From the NCBI RefSeq assembly GCF_021412625.1, contig NZ_JAKCFI010000008.1:124001-188000 (forward strand): a DNA stretch of 64,000 bases. The letters are read 5' to 3'. Shown in pieces: positions 43,121 through 51,779 of this stretch. Each line of letters opens with the position of its first letter. Position 1 is the first letter of the stretch. The translations under genes and the position numbers were made by a program. Source of the DNA: Myxococcus stipitatus. Lineage in GTDB: Bacteria > Myxococcota > Myxococcia > Myxococcales > Myxococcaceae. Below the pieces are notes generated by a model that was not told where the DNA came from, made no database searches, and saw nothing but the letters and a program-made list of their open reading frames with translations.

Positions 43121-44419
43121 ATGCGCCGCCTGCTCCTTGCCCTGCCCTCCCTCGCGCTGTTCGTCTCGGGCTGCGACCGCAAACCCGAGGACCCCGTGTT
43201 CGTCTACGGCAAGCTGCTGCACGCGGATGGTTCGCCGCGCGTGGACACGCCGCTGCCGCTGGAGCGCAAGATTCATCGGAAGAGCGGCCTGCCTCCCACG
43301 GAGGCGGAGAACCCCTTCGTGCTCTACGCGGAGCAGCGCAGCGAGCGCTCCGGGCACTTCACGATGGAGGTCCTCAAGGGGGATGCCCAGGACACGCAGT
43401 TCAACGAGTTCATCGACTACCGCTTCCGGGTGACCGCGCCGCTGGAGGACGGGCATGGCGTCTATGCGAGCTTCACGTTCGACGACGACGTGGAGCTGCC
43501 CCCCATGCGGACCTGGGAGCCCCACCTCGTGGTGAGGGAGGAAGCGGAGGGGCCCGCGCTGTCCTTCGACGCCGCGCCGCCACCGCCGGAGCTGCCACCC
43601 TCGGGGCGGCTCCTGGAGCTGTATCGCTACGGAGAGGAGCCCGTGCCCATGCCCCCCACGACGCCCGCGCCGGTGCTCCAGTTGCGTGGCGAAGGGGGGC
43701 TCGTCTGGGAGGCCCATGACCCGGGCTCGCCGTGGCGGCCCTCGCCCTACGTGCTGGAGGACTTCGAGGGCGTGGAGGCGCAGGCGCGCGCGGTGACGAT
43801 GGGGACGTGGACCTTCGAGCCCCTGGGGGCTGGCGACAGCGGCGTGGCCTTCCGCGTGGAGTGGCGGGGGCCTCGGGTGCCCGTGGCGCCGGGGCACCTG
43901 CGGCCTGTCAGCCGGGGCGTGGCCTGCGCGCCCTCGTCGGTGGAAGGGCCATGTCCCTACACGGATGGCGTGCTCACGCGGGTGAAGCTGAATCCGGCTC
44001 CGGACAACGTCAACCCGGGTGAGCGGGAGCTCGTCCTGTCGTGGGAGGCGCCCGTGAGGCCGCGTCGCATCGTCCTGCGCGACCTGGAGACCATCGGCCT
44101 GGGCCACCTGCCGAAGATGCGCGTGGTGCTGGAGGGCAGCGTGGACGGCGCCGACTGGACGATGCTCGCGGACGTGCTCTACGTGAACCACGACGAGAAC
44201 GACCTGGGATGGGACGTCCTCCGGATGACGGTCGACCAGACGGAGAAGGACTCTCCCTACGGAGACGAGCGGCTGGACATGGTGACGAAGGCGCGCTTCC
44301 TGGACATTCCCCTCCCGGGAGAGGCCACCGTGCGCCACTTGCGGCTGACGCTGTTCGAGGAGAACCGGCTGTACTCCGGCACCCTCTACTCACTGTCGGA
44401 ATTCTCCGTCTTCGAATAG
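43121..44419 (+). CDS. Lipoprotein partner of the TonB-dependent receptor
   Basis: The 432-residue product has a lipoprotein signal MRRLLLALPSLALFVSGC and begins one base after the receptor stop, so the two are co-transcribed. The N-terminal half (about 20-130) could be a beta-sandwich with FVYGKLLHADGSPR, like a carboxypeptidase regulatory domain. The C-terminal half (about 290-432), with MRVVLEGSVDGADWTML and HLRLTLFEE, resembles a discoidin/F5-8 type C carbohydrate-binding fold. By analogy with SusD-like partners it could present substrate at the outer membrane, but it is not a SusD homologue. Confidence 0.75.
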   Translation: MRRLLLALPSLALFVSGCDRKPEDPVFVYGKLLHADGSPRVDTPLPLERKIHRKSGLPPTEAENPFVLYAEQRSERSGHFTMEVLKGDAQDTQFNEFIDYRFRVTAPLEDGHGVYASFTFDDDVELPPMRTWEPHLVVREEAEGPALSFDAAPPPPELPPSGRLLELYRYGEEPVPMPPTTPAPVLQLRGEGGLVWEAHDPGSPWRPSPYVLEDFEGVEAQARAVTMGTWTFEPLGAGDSGVAFRVEWRGPRVPVAPGHLRPVSRGVACAPSSVEGPCPYTDGVLTRVKLNPAPDNVNPGERELVLSWEAPVRPRRIVLRDLETIGLGHLPKMRVVLEGSVDGADWTMLADVLYVNHDENDLGWDVLRMTVDQTEKDSPYGDERLDMVTKARFLDIPLPGEATVRHLRLTLFEENRLYSGTLYSLSEFSVFE

Positions 44420-44496
44420 CCCTCCAGCGCAGGTTGCCTCCGACTGGGGACATGCGGACGTTGCGAGAATGTCCACGGTCGTCGAAGGAGGACACC

Positions 44497-45102
44497 TTGC
44501 GCACGAGTCCACCGAAGAGATTGTCCCTGATGTCGGAACGCGAGGCCCAGCTCGTGTTGTCCAGCGCACCGGGCCACCTGTCGAGCCTGACGCGGCGTGA
44601 GCTGCGCGGGCGCGTCCTCCGGGCGCGTCGGCTCGTGGACAAGTACGAGGACCTGGCGATGCGCCAGCGTCGCGAGGCCCTGCGCAAGCAGGCGCCGCGC
44701 CGCGTGCGTCCGGCGGAGGGCAACAAGAACACGCTGCGCAAGGCGGCCTACTTCCGGCAGGCGCTGGAGCGCTTCGAGAAGCGGCTGGAGGTGGTGGATC
44801 GCCAGAGCGAGGCCCGCGCGATGGCGAAGCGTCCGTCGAGGGCGCAGCGACGGGCGGCGGGTTCACGCCGTGGGCGCGCGGCGACCGCGGGGCGGGCGAC
44901 CGCTCGGGGCGTCATGGGGAAGAAGCCCGTGCGCCGCACGCGTGCCGCGGGGCGCACCGCGACGGGCTCGGCGCGCGCGACGAAGGCACAGCGGCGCAAG
45001 GGCGGTGCTCGCAAGCAGCAACGCTTCGGAGCCGTCAGGCGCACCTCGCACGGCGTCGCGCGCAACCGGCGGACGCAGGCGCGGCGCGACAGCCGTCGCT
45101 GA
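44497..45102 (+). CDS. Basic protein with histone-H1-like C-terminal tail
   Basis: The 201-residue product starts at TTG 44497, five bases behind AAGGAGG. The N-terminal half (about 25-115) is helical and charged (SLTRRELRGRVLRARRLVDKYEDLAMRQRREALRKQ). The C-terminal 90 residues consist almost only of Arg, Lys, Ala, Gly, Thr and Ser (for example AAGSRRGRAATAGRATARG), the composition of histone-H1-like and other DNA-compacting tails. No named family is recognised. A nucleoid-associated or RNA-binding role is likely from composition but not shown. Confidence 0.72.
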   Translation: MRTSPPKRLSLMSEREAQLVLSSAPGHLSSLTRRELRGRVLRARRLVDKYEDLAMRQRREALRKQAPRRVRPAEGNKNTLRKAAYFRQALERFEKRLEVVDRQSEARAMAKRPSRAQRRAAGSRRGRAATAGRATARGVMGKKPVRRTRAAGRTATGSARATKAQRRKGGARKQQRFGAVRRTSHGVARNRRTQARRDSRR

Positions 45103-45169
45103 GACACGGCCCCGTGCGCATGGACGCGGCTCGTTGTCAGCCAGGCGTGAGCCTGGCCGTGTGCGGCGC

Positions 45170-45610
45170 ATGCGCGTGCGATTCTCCGGCTGGAAGACCT
45201 ACATCCCGTTCATCCCCCTGTTCAAGCTCCTCCGACGGGAGCTTGGCTCCTCGTCGTACGACACAGTCTCGACCATGGAGGTCATCACCCGTCGCCCCGT
45301 CGAGGTCATCGAACTGCCGGACATCGAGCAGGCCCAGGTGCTCGCCGACCGGGCATGCCCCCTGGGGGTCATGGTCAGGGTTCACGGACGGCAGGCGCAT
45401 GTGACGGGGACTCGGGACCCTGGCGCGGGCCCCGCGTTCGCCGACCTCCTGGTCGCCATCGCCGGACTCTCGCCCGAGGAGGCCCGATGCATCGCGGAGA
45501 GAGCGACCCAGCCACCGCCGGCATTCATCGACGTCGGCACTCGCGAGGTCGCTCAGCGCATCGCGCGCGAGGCCGAGCAGCTGGGATTCATCTGCGAGGC
45601 CGTCGAGTAA
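45170..45610 (+). CDS. Small protein with an L7/L12-like C-terminal domain
   Basis: The 146-residue product has no signal peptide. Its N-terminal 30 residues (MRVRFSGWKTYIPFIPLFKLLRREL) are basic and partly hydrophobic. The last 50 residues, GLSPEEARCIAERA then TREVAQRIAREAEQLGFICEAVE, follow the helix-helix-strand pattern of the ribosomal protein L7/L12 C-terminal domain, which binds translation factors and is structurally close to ClpS. The middle part is not recognised. The start is uncertain; GTG 45161 is in frame just upstream. It converges on the GH15 gene. Confidence 0.6.
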   Translation: MRVRFSGWKTYIPFIPLFKLLRRELGSSSYDTVSTMEVITRRPVEVIELPDIEQAQVLADRACPLGVMVRVHGRQAHVTGTRDPGAGPAFADLLVAIAGLSPEEARCIAERATQPPPAFIDVGTREVAQRIAREAEQLGFICEAVE

Positions 45611-45616
45611 CGTTGC

Positions 45617-45668
45617 TCACCGGCTGGTCGGACGAGACGCTCTCTTGCGCGTCGCCAGCCGCCGGTGA
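45617..45668. terminator. Bidirectional hairpin between convergent genes
   Basis: TCACCGGCTGG and CCAGCCGCCGGTGA pair, apart from a 3-base asymmetric bulge, around a loop of about 27 bases. It lies between the L7/L12-like gene and the GH15 gene. Confidence 0.4.
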
Positions 45669-45708
45669 CGCGGCAGGAGCGGCGATCGAAGCGCCGCCCC
45701 CGACGGCC

Positions 45709-48282
45709 TCAGGCCCGACGACGACGGGCCACCACGGCCAGCAAGCCGGAGAGCGCGAGCACCCACCACACCACGCCCGTGCCCGCCGCGCTGCATCCGC
45801 CGCCGCTGACCTCGACGTCCGGATGGAGTCCGGAGTCCGGCGGCGTCCACGGCCCGGCGTCCGGCTCCTCGCCCCCCGCGTCCGGCGTCCCCGGCCCCGC
45901 GTCCGGCGTCTTCGTCAGCGTGCTCTCGTCGAAGTACGCGCCGCACGCCGGGTCCTCGGTGCCGTCCGCGCGGTGCGCCAGCGCGAGCGCGTACGCCCCC
46001 GCGCCGAAGCCCACCATGGGGATGTTGAACTTGTGCGTGCCCTTCAGCTCGTCATACGTCTCCGCCACCGCGAGGTAGTTCTTCGTGGACTGGTTCGTCA
46101 CCCACTCCAACACCCGGTCCGCCCGCGCCGCGTCCCCCGACATGCGCTTCACCATCGCGCCGCGCAGGCTCACGATGACCCACTCCGCGCTGTCGTACTC
46201 GCTGCCCCACGGGCTCATGTCCGCGAAGCCCGCGTGGTCGTACCGGTCATCGTTGCGCGACCAGCCCGCCCCCGCCGGAGACGACAGGCGCAGGTCGAGC
46301 CCACGCACCGTGGCCTTGGCGATCTTCCCGTTCGGGTCGAACAAGCCGAAGGCGAACGCGTCGAACACCGCCGCGTCCCAGTACCCCCGCCCCGCCTTCA
46401 GCTCCTCCAGGTTCGACGCCAGCACGTAGTTGCCATCCGTCAGCTTCTCCGCCATCGCCTTGCGGATGGACTCGCCCGCCTCGCGGTAGCGCGTGGCGCG
46501 CGCGGTGTCGCCCACGCGCCCGGCCAGCGCCGCCGCGTCACACAGGCCGCGCGCCGCCGTGAGGCTGGTGTACGCCCACGAGCGCTGACGCCCGTTCCAG
46601 TGCGTCTCCCAGATGGAGGAGTCCGGACGGATGAGCCCCGTCTCCGGGTCGATGAGCGCCACCAGCGCGTCGCCCACCTTCGTGGACACCGTCGGCCACG
46701 TCTGGTCCACCAGCGACACGTCCCCCGTCGTGCGCTCGTAGTGCCGCAGCGACCAGAGGAACAGGCCGAAGCCGTCGAACTCCAGGTTCGGCCCGGCCTC
46801 GTTGAAGTCCGTCTCCTCGACGCCGAAGCCGTGATAGCGCGTCAGCGTGATGATGTACGGCGGCATCGAATACGGCTGGAGCTCGCGCCAGCTCTGGAAC
46901 CGGCCGCTGTCCGCGTTCAGGTAGTAGCTCAACGCGTCCCGAGCGTCCGCGCGCATCCCCAGCGTCGCCATGGCCGCCGCCGCGTACGCGCCATCCCGAA
47001 TCCACGCGTACGTCCACTGTCCGGGGGGAAGGCTCGCCAGCACCGCGCCCTTGCCCGCGTGGCGCACCCGGCCCGGCAGCGTGGCCGGTGAACCGTCGGG
47101 CGCCTTGAAGCGCGTGCGGCGCGCCTCGCCGTCACGGCTGAGCGAGTCGCGCAGGAAGGTCTCGCTCTCGCGCACCTGGGCCATGTGCAGCACCACCGCC
47201 GACTGGCGCACCAGCTGCTCCTCCCGCTCCGCCACGCCCGCGGGCACCTTCACCGTGTCCGTCTGGAAGGCCGCCCACCGCGCCACCTCCGCGTCCACCA
47301 GCGTCTTCGCGTCGGACGTGCCCGCGTAGTCCACCAGCCACTGCCGCGCCTCGGCCACGCCATCCGGGTTGCCCGTATGCACGAAGGCCACGCCGGCCCA
47401 CTTCTCCGCGCCCGCGGCGATGTCGCCCAGGTTGAACTGGTACGCCGTCGCCCAGCCGTTGGCCGCGGACGGCGCCGCCGTGAAGTCCTGGAGGTCCTGC
47501 CCTCCGCCGTTGTTCACCACCGTGTACGCATTGCCGGAGCCCGTCGCGGTCGACACCCACGCCGCCTTGCGCGCCACCGCGCCCAGGGGCCGCGCCACCA
47601 CCGCGCCCGCGTAACCCTTCTCCGCGAAGTCGTTGCCGTTCAACTCCACCGTCTCGCCGTTCTCGTCGATGTCCGACATGACGCCCGGCCGACCGAAGCC
47701 CAGGTGGAAGTTGTGCAGCGAGAAGACGCTCACCCCCGTGGACGCCGCCGTTCCCGTGTTGCGCACGCGCAGCGCCATCACGAAGGACGCGTGCGGCACC
47801 GACTGCGGCGCGAAGACATACGTCGTCACCTCGAGCGGGCCCACCTTCTGCACCAGCGTGGCCAGGCCCGTGCCCGCCGTCTTCCCGGGCGCCCACGCCG
47901 CGTAGCCGCTCGCCTCCAGGTCCGCGTCCTGCGTGCTGAGCCAGCGCTGCGTCCCACCGGAGCGCAGCCCGAAGAACGCATCGAAGAGCACGTCGCGCGC
48001 GTGCACCACCTGCGGCTGCCCGCGTACGAAGACGTCATTGCCCGCGGCGTCGATGATGGGCTCCTCGGTGGCGAAGAGGTGCTCGCGGAAGTGCGTCACC
48101 TTCTTCTGCTCCAGGTCCAGCATCACCGCGCCGTGGCCGTTGGACGACGGCAGCTTGAGGAAGGTCCGCTGCACGGCGACCTCGGCGCGGGCCTCCGTCG
48201 CCAGGGCACACAACAGGGCGGAGAGCGAGAAGGCCGCGACGCGCCAGGGCGTCCGGCTGGAAACGGGGAGGGAACGCTTCAT
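45709..48282 (-). CDS. GH15 glucoamylase-like protein with MYXO-CTERM tail
   Basis: The 857-residue product has a signal peptide ending ATEARA. An N-terminal beta-sandwich (about 35-330) precedes an (alpha/alpha)6 barrel typical of glycoside hydrolase family 15, which releases glucose from starch-type glucans. Family features are WTYAWIRDGAYAAAAMATLG, GPNLEFDGFGLFLW, SIWETHWNGRQRSWAYTS (the Glu being the likely general acid), and MSPWGSEYDSAEW. The end is DAGPGTPDAGG-type linker, then GGGCSAAGTG, a hydrophobic helix and RRRRA, a textbook MYXO-CTERM sorting signal for surface anchoring. The exact glucan is not known. Confidence 0.92.
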   Translation of the reverse strand: MKRSLPVSSRTPWRVAAFSLSALLCALATEARAEVAVQRTFLKLPSSNGHGAVMLDLEQKKVTHFREHLFATEEPIIDAAGNDVFVRGQPQVVHARDVLFDAFFGLRSGGTQRWLSTQDADLEASGYAAWAPGKTAGTGLATLVQKVGPLEVTTYVFAPQSVPHASFVMALRVRNTGTAASTGVSVFSLHNFHLGFGRPGVMSDIDENGETVELNGNDFAEKGYAGAVVARPLGAVARKAAWVSTATGSGNAYTVVNNGGGQDLQDFTAAPSAANGWATAYQFNLGDIAAGAEKWAGVAFVHTGNPDGVAEARQWLVDYAGTSDAKTLVDAEVARWAAFQTDTVKVPAGVAEREEQLVRQSAVVLHMAQVRESETFLRDSLSRDGEARRTRFKAPDGSPATLPGRVRHAGKGAVLASLPPGQWTYAWIRDGAYAAAAMATLGMRADARDALSYYLNADSGRFQSWRELQPYSMPPYIITLTRYHGFGVEETDFNEAGPNLEFDGFGLFLWSLRHYERTTGDVSLVDQTWPTVSTKVGDALVALIDPETGLIRPDSSIWETHWNGRQRSWAYTSLTAARGLCDAAALAGRVGDTARATRYREAGESIRKAMAEKLTDGNYVLASNLEELKAGRGYWDAAVFDAFAFGLFDPNGKIAKATVRGLDLRLSSPAGAGWSRNDDRYDHAGFADMSPWGSEYDSAEWVIVSLRGAMVKRMSGDAARADRVLEWVTNQSTKNYLAVAETYDELKGTHKFNIPMVGFGAGAYALALAHRADGTEDPACGAYFDESTLTKTPDAGPGTPDAGGEEPDAGPWTPPDSGLHPDVEVSGGGCSAAGTGVVWWVLALSGLLAVVARRRRA

Positions 48283-48486
48283 CCCGCCGATTCTGGAGTG
48301 CTTCCGCCTCCGGGCCAACGGGGAGTTCCCTCTCTCGACGCCTTCCGGGTCCCCCCCGACACGCCACGCGGCGGGCCCGCTCCTGGAACCAGCCCCGGAG
48401 GGCTCCGCCGGGAGTCCTCGCTGAACATCCATTCACCCGGGAAGCCTCCCCGGCGTGCCCGAACGGACACCACCAGCGGTGGGACG

Positions 48487-48996
48487 TCAGTCCTTCACGA
48501 CCGTGGTGATGATGAGCGGCGTCGGCGTGCCGATGAACGTCCCCGCCGTGTTCGTGCACGGCATGGGCACCTGCGAGAAGTTCGCGGCGTAGTAGCCGTA
48601 GGTGGAGCCGTTGCCCTTCTCGTAGAACTCGTGGCCGTCCGGGAGGACCACCTTCCAGACGTAGTTGATGCTCGTGTACTCCGTGGACGAACGCGCCCGG
48701 ATGACACTCGTCACCTTCGTGCCCCAGTGGTACGGCGCCACGGCGGGCACCTCGACGGTCTGCGGAGCCGGAGCCCAGTCGAACGTGCTGCCGCCCCAGC
48801 CGTAGATGAGGAACACGCTCGTGCCCCAGGGCAGGTCGTCGTTACGGTACGTGAGGGTGACCTCCGCCTGCGCGGTGCTGAAATAGCCACACGTGTTGAG
48901 CACCGTCCGCGCCTCCACCCACTGCGAACCCGCGAAAGCCGAGGTGGACGTGAACAGCAGCGCGAGCACGAGCGCACGACTTGAAAATCTGGACAT
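48487..48996 (-). CDS. Secreted 169-residue protein, unknown function
   Basis: The product starts with a signal peptide MSRFSSRALVLALLFTSTSAFA and a probable cleavage after AFA. The mature part is rich in aromatic residues and beta strands: GSQWVEARTVLNTCGYF, VFLIYGWGGSTFDW and FYEKGNGSTYGYYAANFSQ. Only two cysteines are present, so a single disulfide is possible. No family is recognised. It lies upstream of the GH15 gene on the same strand, about 200 bp away. Its ATG follows CGGAG. Confidence 0.75.
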   Translation of the reverse strand: MSRFSSRALVLALLFTSTSAFAGSQWVEARTVLNTCGYFSTAQAEVTLTYRNDDLPWGTSVFLIYGWGGSTFDWAPAPQTVEVPAVAPYHWGTKVTSVIRARSSTEYTSINYVWKVVLPDGHEFYEKGNGSTYGYYAANFSQVPMPCTNTAGTFIGTPTPLIITTVVKD

Positions 48997-49141
48997 GCTG
49001 AGACTCCGAGGTGTGGGTTGAAAGCCCGTCCCTCTAGCAGAGCCGGGAAGGCTCGGGAACCCAGGCGTTCCCATGGGGAACCGCGACGTGCTCGAATGCC
49101 CGTCCGGCACGAGCGCCTCCGCGCGTCGAGCACGCCCACGC

Positions 49142-49603
49142 ATGCCTCGCGAGCCGCCCATCGTCCTGCCCGTCCTGCTGCCGCTGCTCCGGCACGCGAA
49201 CCCGTGGGCGCTGCTCCTCGCGCGGGAGGAGGGCTATCCGCTCAACACCGCCGCGCTCCTCTCCGAGCGCTACGCCCTCAAGAGCGACGAGAAGCCCTTC
49301 GCCAGGGAGCTGCTCGAGCGCAAGCGCAACCTGTGGCTCTTCCGCTGCGACCAGCGCCGCTTCGCGGGTGACTTCGTCGTCGTGGACATGTCCGAGCCCC
49401 GCCCCGCGCGGCGCCGGGTGGTGGTGCTCGACCTCAAGATGGGGGCGCCCCTCGTCCTCGGTGGAGGTGGAGCCGGCATCCAGCTCACCCACGCGCGGGA
49501 CGCCGTGGCCGGTGTCGCGGCGAGGGGCCTCATCACGCCGGACACGCCCCATGTCCTCGCGACGGGGGACAAGGACGTCATGCTCGCCTGGCTGCGCGGC
49601 TGA
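49142..49603 (+). CDS. Small cytosolic protein, possible nuclease-like fold
   Basis: The 153-residue protein is not assigned to a family. It opens MPREPPIVLPVLLPLLRHANPWALLLARE and has a central pattern FAGDFVVVDMS then RRRVVVLDLKMGAP. An Asp-strand followed by DLK on the next strand loosely resembles a PD-(D/E)xK nuclease core, but the spacing is not diagnostic. A Gly-rich loop LGGGGAG follows. Several in-frame starts exist up to 49073; ATG 49142 is chosen because the earlier part overlaps low-complexity sequence. It converges on the MBL hydrolase gene. Confidence 0.6.
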   Translation: MPREPPIVLPVLLPLLRHANPWALLLAREEGYPLNTAALLSERYALKSDEKPFARELLERKRNLWLFRCDQRRFAGDFVVVDMSEPRPARRRVVVLDLKMGAPLVLGGGGAGIQLTHARDAVAGVAARGLITPDTPHVLATGDKDVMLAWLRG

Positions 49604-49609
49604 CCGCGC

Positions 49610-50401
49610 TCACCCTTCCGACCACAGCCGCCGCGAGAGCACCTCCTCCAGGTTGCGTCCGTGGAAGAACGCCTCGAAGTCACTGCCCTCCACGCCCTCC
49701 GGTAGACAACCTCCGAGCGCAATCGCGCGGACCCGCTCCGGCACGCCACGGGCCTCGCGCACCGCCGCCTCCAGCGCCCGCAAGTAGTGCCTCGCGGAGG
49801 CCAACGTGCTCGCGGAGACCACCCCGCCGTGCCCCTGGATGACCCACGTGCGCCCTCTCGCCTGGGCCCGGGCCAGCGAGGCGTCGAGGTCCGCCGGCTC
49901 GCCATACGCCACGTAGGCCATGTTCCCCACGGCGATGTCCGCGCTGAACAGCACATCCAAGGCGGGGACGTCGACGTTCAGCGTGCCCGGCGTGTGCCCG
50001 GGGTTCGGGAACAGCTCCAGCATGTACCTTCCCCACTCCAGGAACTCGACCGCGTCCAAGCACCGGTTCGGCGCGCGGAAGAAACCCGCCTCCTCGTCCG
50101 AGCGGAAGCGCTCCTGACGGAACGTCTCCTCGAAGCGCGCGTGAGCCCATGCCTCCGCCTCCGGGAACACCCGGAGCCCCGCCAGGTGGTCGCTGAAGCC
50201 ATGCGTGCAGACCACCCGCCGCACCCGGGCCCTCAACTCGCCCGCGATCCACGCGCGGAGCGCCTCCGCGTCCGCCCGGCTCCCGAGCGCATCCACCATC
50301 AATACCTCCCCCTCCCGCAGGAACAGCGTGGCGTTGGAGTCATACGCCTCTCCCCGGACCACCCACACGTCCGGGGCCCACCGCAGCGTCTTCAAGCCCA
50401 T
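49610..50401 (-). CDS. MBL-fold metallo-hydrolase with an altered metal motif
   Basis: The 263-residue protein has the metallo-beta-lactamase fold. The first zinc motif reads CTHGFSDHLAG near residue 67, where the normal HxHxDH is replaced by HxFxDH. Further ligands are present: NPGHTPGTLNV (His), FSADIAVG (Asp) and IQGHGG (His). The lost His suggests a one-metal or otherwise modified site. It is transcribed divergently from a LysR regulator across 98 bp containing an operator-like array, so it is probably that regulator's target. The substrate is unknown. Confidence 0.85.
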   Translation of the reverse strand: MGLKTLRWAPDVWVVRGEAYDSNATLFLREGEVLMVDALGSRADAEALRAWIAGELRARVRRVVCTHGFSDHLAGLRVFPEAEAWAHARFEETFRQERFRSDEEAGFFRAPNRCLDAVEFLEWGRYMLELFPNPGHTPGTLNVDVPALDVLFSADIAVGNMAYVAYGEPADLDASLARAQARGRTWVIQGHGGVVSASTLASARHYLRALEAAVREARGVPERVRAIALGGCLPEGVEGSDFEAFFHGRNLEEVLSRRLWSEG

Positions 50402-50452
50402 TCCATCACCTCTCGTCAGCGAGCAGGCAGGAGTTGTCCCCGAGTTGCCCAC

Positions 50453-50487
50453 ATGCGTCCAACGCATCCTCCGCATCCATCCATGCG
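50453..50487. promoter_or_regulatory. LysR-type operator array between divergent genes
   Basis: ATGCGT-CCA-ACGCAT (50453-50467) is a perfect inverted repeat containing the T-N11-A signature of LysR sites. A second inverted repeat, CGCAT-CCATCC-ATGCG (50472-50487), follows. Together they hold four ATGCG half-sites in alternating orientation, between the MBL gene and the LysR gene. Confidence 0.72.
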
Positions 50488-50499
50488 AGAATCGAATCG

Positions 50500-51399
50500 A
50501 TGATTCTGGACGTGAGACACCTCCGATTGGTGGCGGCCGTGGTGGACACCGGCTCGATGACGGCGGCGGCGCGGGTGCTCCACCTGTCCCAGCCCGCGCT
50601 CAGCCACCAGCTCCGCGACGTGGAGGAGCGCCTGGGCACGGCGCTGTTCCAGCGCCAGGGCCGACGCATGGTCCTCACCGGCTCCGGCCAGCGCGTCCTC
50701 GAGGCCGCGCGCAAGGTGGTGGCCGAGGTGGAGGCCACCGAGGCGGACGTGGCCCGGCTCACCCATGAAGCCCAGGGCCGGCTCCGGCTCGCCACGGAGT
50801 GCTACACGGCCTACCACTGGCTGCCCGCCGTCCTGCGCCGCTTCTCCACGCGACATCCCCGGGTGGAGGTGCGCATCGCCGTGGAGGCCACGCGCCGCCC
50901 GGTGGAGGCGCTGCTCGCGGGCACACTGGACCTGGGCATCGTCAGCGCCCCGACGCGGCACCGGCGCCTCGCGCACGCGCCCCTCTTCGAGGACGAGCTG
51001 GTCGCCGTCATGGCGCCCGAACACCCCCTGGCGAGCCGCGCCGTCCTGCAAGCCTCCGACTTCGCGCGCGAGCACGTGCTGCTCTACAGCATCCCCCTCA
51101 CCGAGAGCACCCTGTTCCAGGACGTGCTCACGCCCGCTGGCATCACCCCCGCGCGCGTGTCCCACGTGGAGCTGACCGAGGCCCTCATCGAGCTGACCAA
51201 AGCGGGCCTCGGCATCGCCGTGCTGGCGCGGTGGGCCGTGGCGCCGGAGCTCGCGCGCGGAACGCTCGTCGCCGTGCGTGTGACGCGCAAGGGGCTGCGC
51301 AGGCACTGGCACGCCGTCTGGCCGCGCGCCCCGCGCCCCGCGTCCCACCTCACCGCGTTCGTCGAGCTGCTCGCGAAGGCGGGACCTCCAGGGCGCTGA
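50500..51399 (+). CDS. LysR-family transcriptional regulator (MetR-like)
   Basis: The 299-residue protein has an N-terminal winged helix-turn-helix (about 4-62: LRLVAAVVDTGSMTAAARVLHLSQPALSHQLRDVEERLG) and a C-terminal effector-binding domain (about 90-295), including LRLATECYTAYHWLP, which resembles MetR-type regulators. LysR proteins act as tetramers that bind promoters next to their own gene and often activate a divergent gene when a small molecule binds. Here the divergent gene is an MBL-fold hydrolase and the shared spacer has a good LysR operator. The effector is unknown. Confidence 0.9.
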   Translation: MILDVRHLRLVAAVVDTGSMTAAARVLHLSQPALSHQLRDVEERLGTALFQRQGRRMVLTGSGQRVLEAARKVVAEVEATEADVARLTHEAQGRLRLATECYTAYHWLPAVLRRFSTRHPRVEVRIAVEATRRPVEALLAGTLDLGIVSAPTRHRRLAHAPLFEDELVAVMAPEHPLASRAVLQASDFAREHVLLYSIPLTESTLFQDVLTPAGITPARVSHVELTEALIELTKAGLGIAVLARWAVAPELARGTLVAVRVTRKGLRRHWHAVWPRAPRPASHLTAFVELLAKAGPPGR

Positions 51400-51452
51400 G
51401 CCCTCGGCGGCCCCCCCGACCAGGAGCCCACGCGCGGCGCCTTCACCTGACC

Positions 51453-51746
51453 GTGGCCCGGCGCTCACGGCAAGACCCCATCCCCTCGAGGTCTCCAGGT
51501 CGTCCGTCCCAAGGGCGCTGGCCGGGCCTCGTGCTGTCCGCGGGCAGCGCCTGCGCACAGGGCACGGACGCGCTCGTGAACTGGGAGCATCCGCACGCCC
51601 ACCCGCTGGAGCCGACGCCGGACGGCACGCGGCTGTTGGAGTCCTCCGCGACGACGGACCTCGGACTCCTGGGAGGTCCGTCGTCCTCGAGTCGACGCGG
51701 GCCGCCACGCCGAGACACTGGCCCTCGCGCCGAACCCGGCACGTGA
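51453..51746 (+). pseudogene. Remnant of a secreted beta-propeller gene
   Basis: The frame contains GLVLSAGSACAQGTDALVNWEHPHAHPLEPTPDGTRLL, which closely resembles the N-terminus of secreted YVTN-type beta-propeller proteins (signal end, then VNxExPHxHPLxLxPDGxRL). After that the similarity stops and the frame ends within about 40 codons, where the family would continue for several hundred residues. It is read as the decayed 5' end of a lost gene. The stretch 51747-52008 downstream holds no coding sequence. Confidence 0.55.
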
Positions 51747-51779
51747 ACCGTCGATGGCGGACACCGGGTCGCTCGCGGG

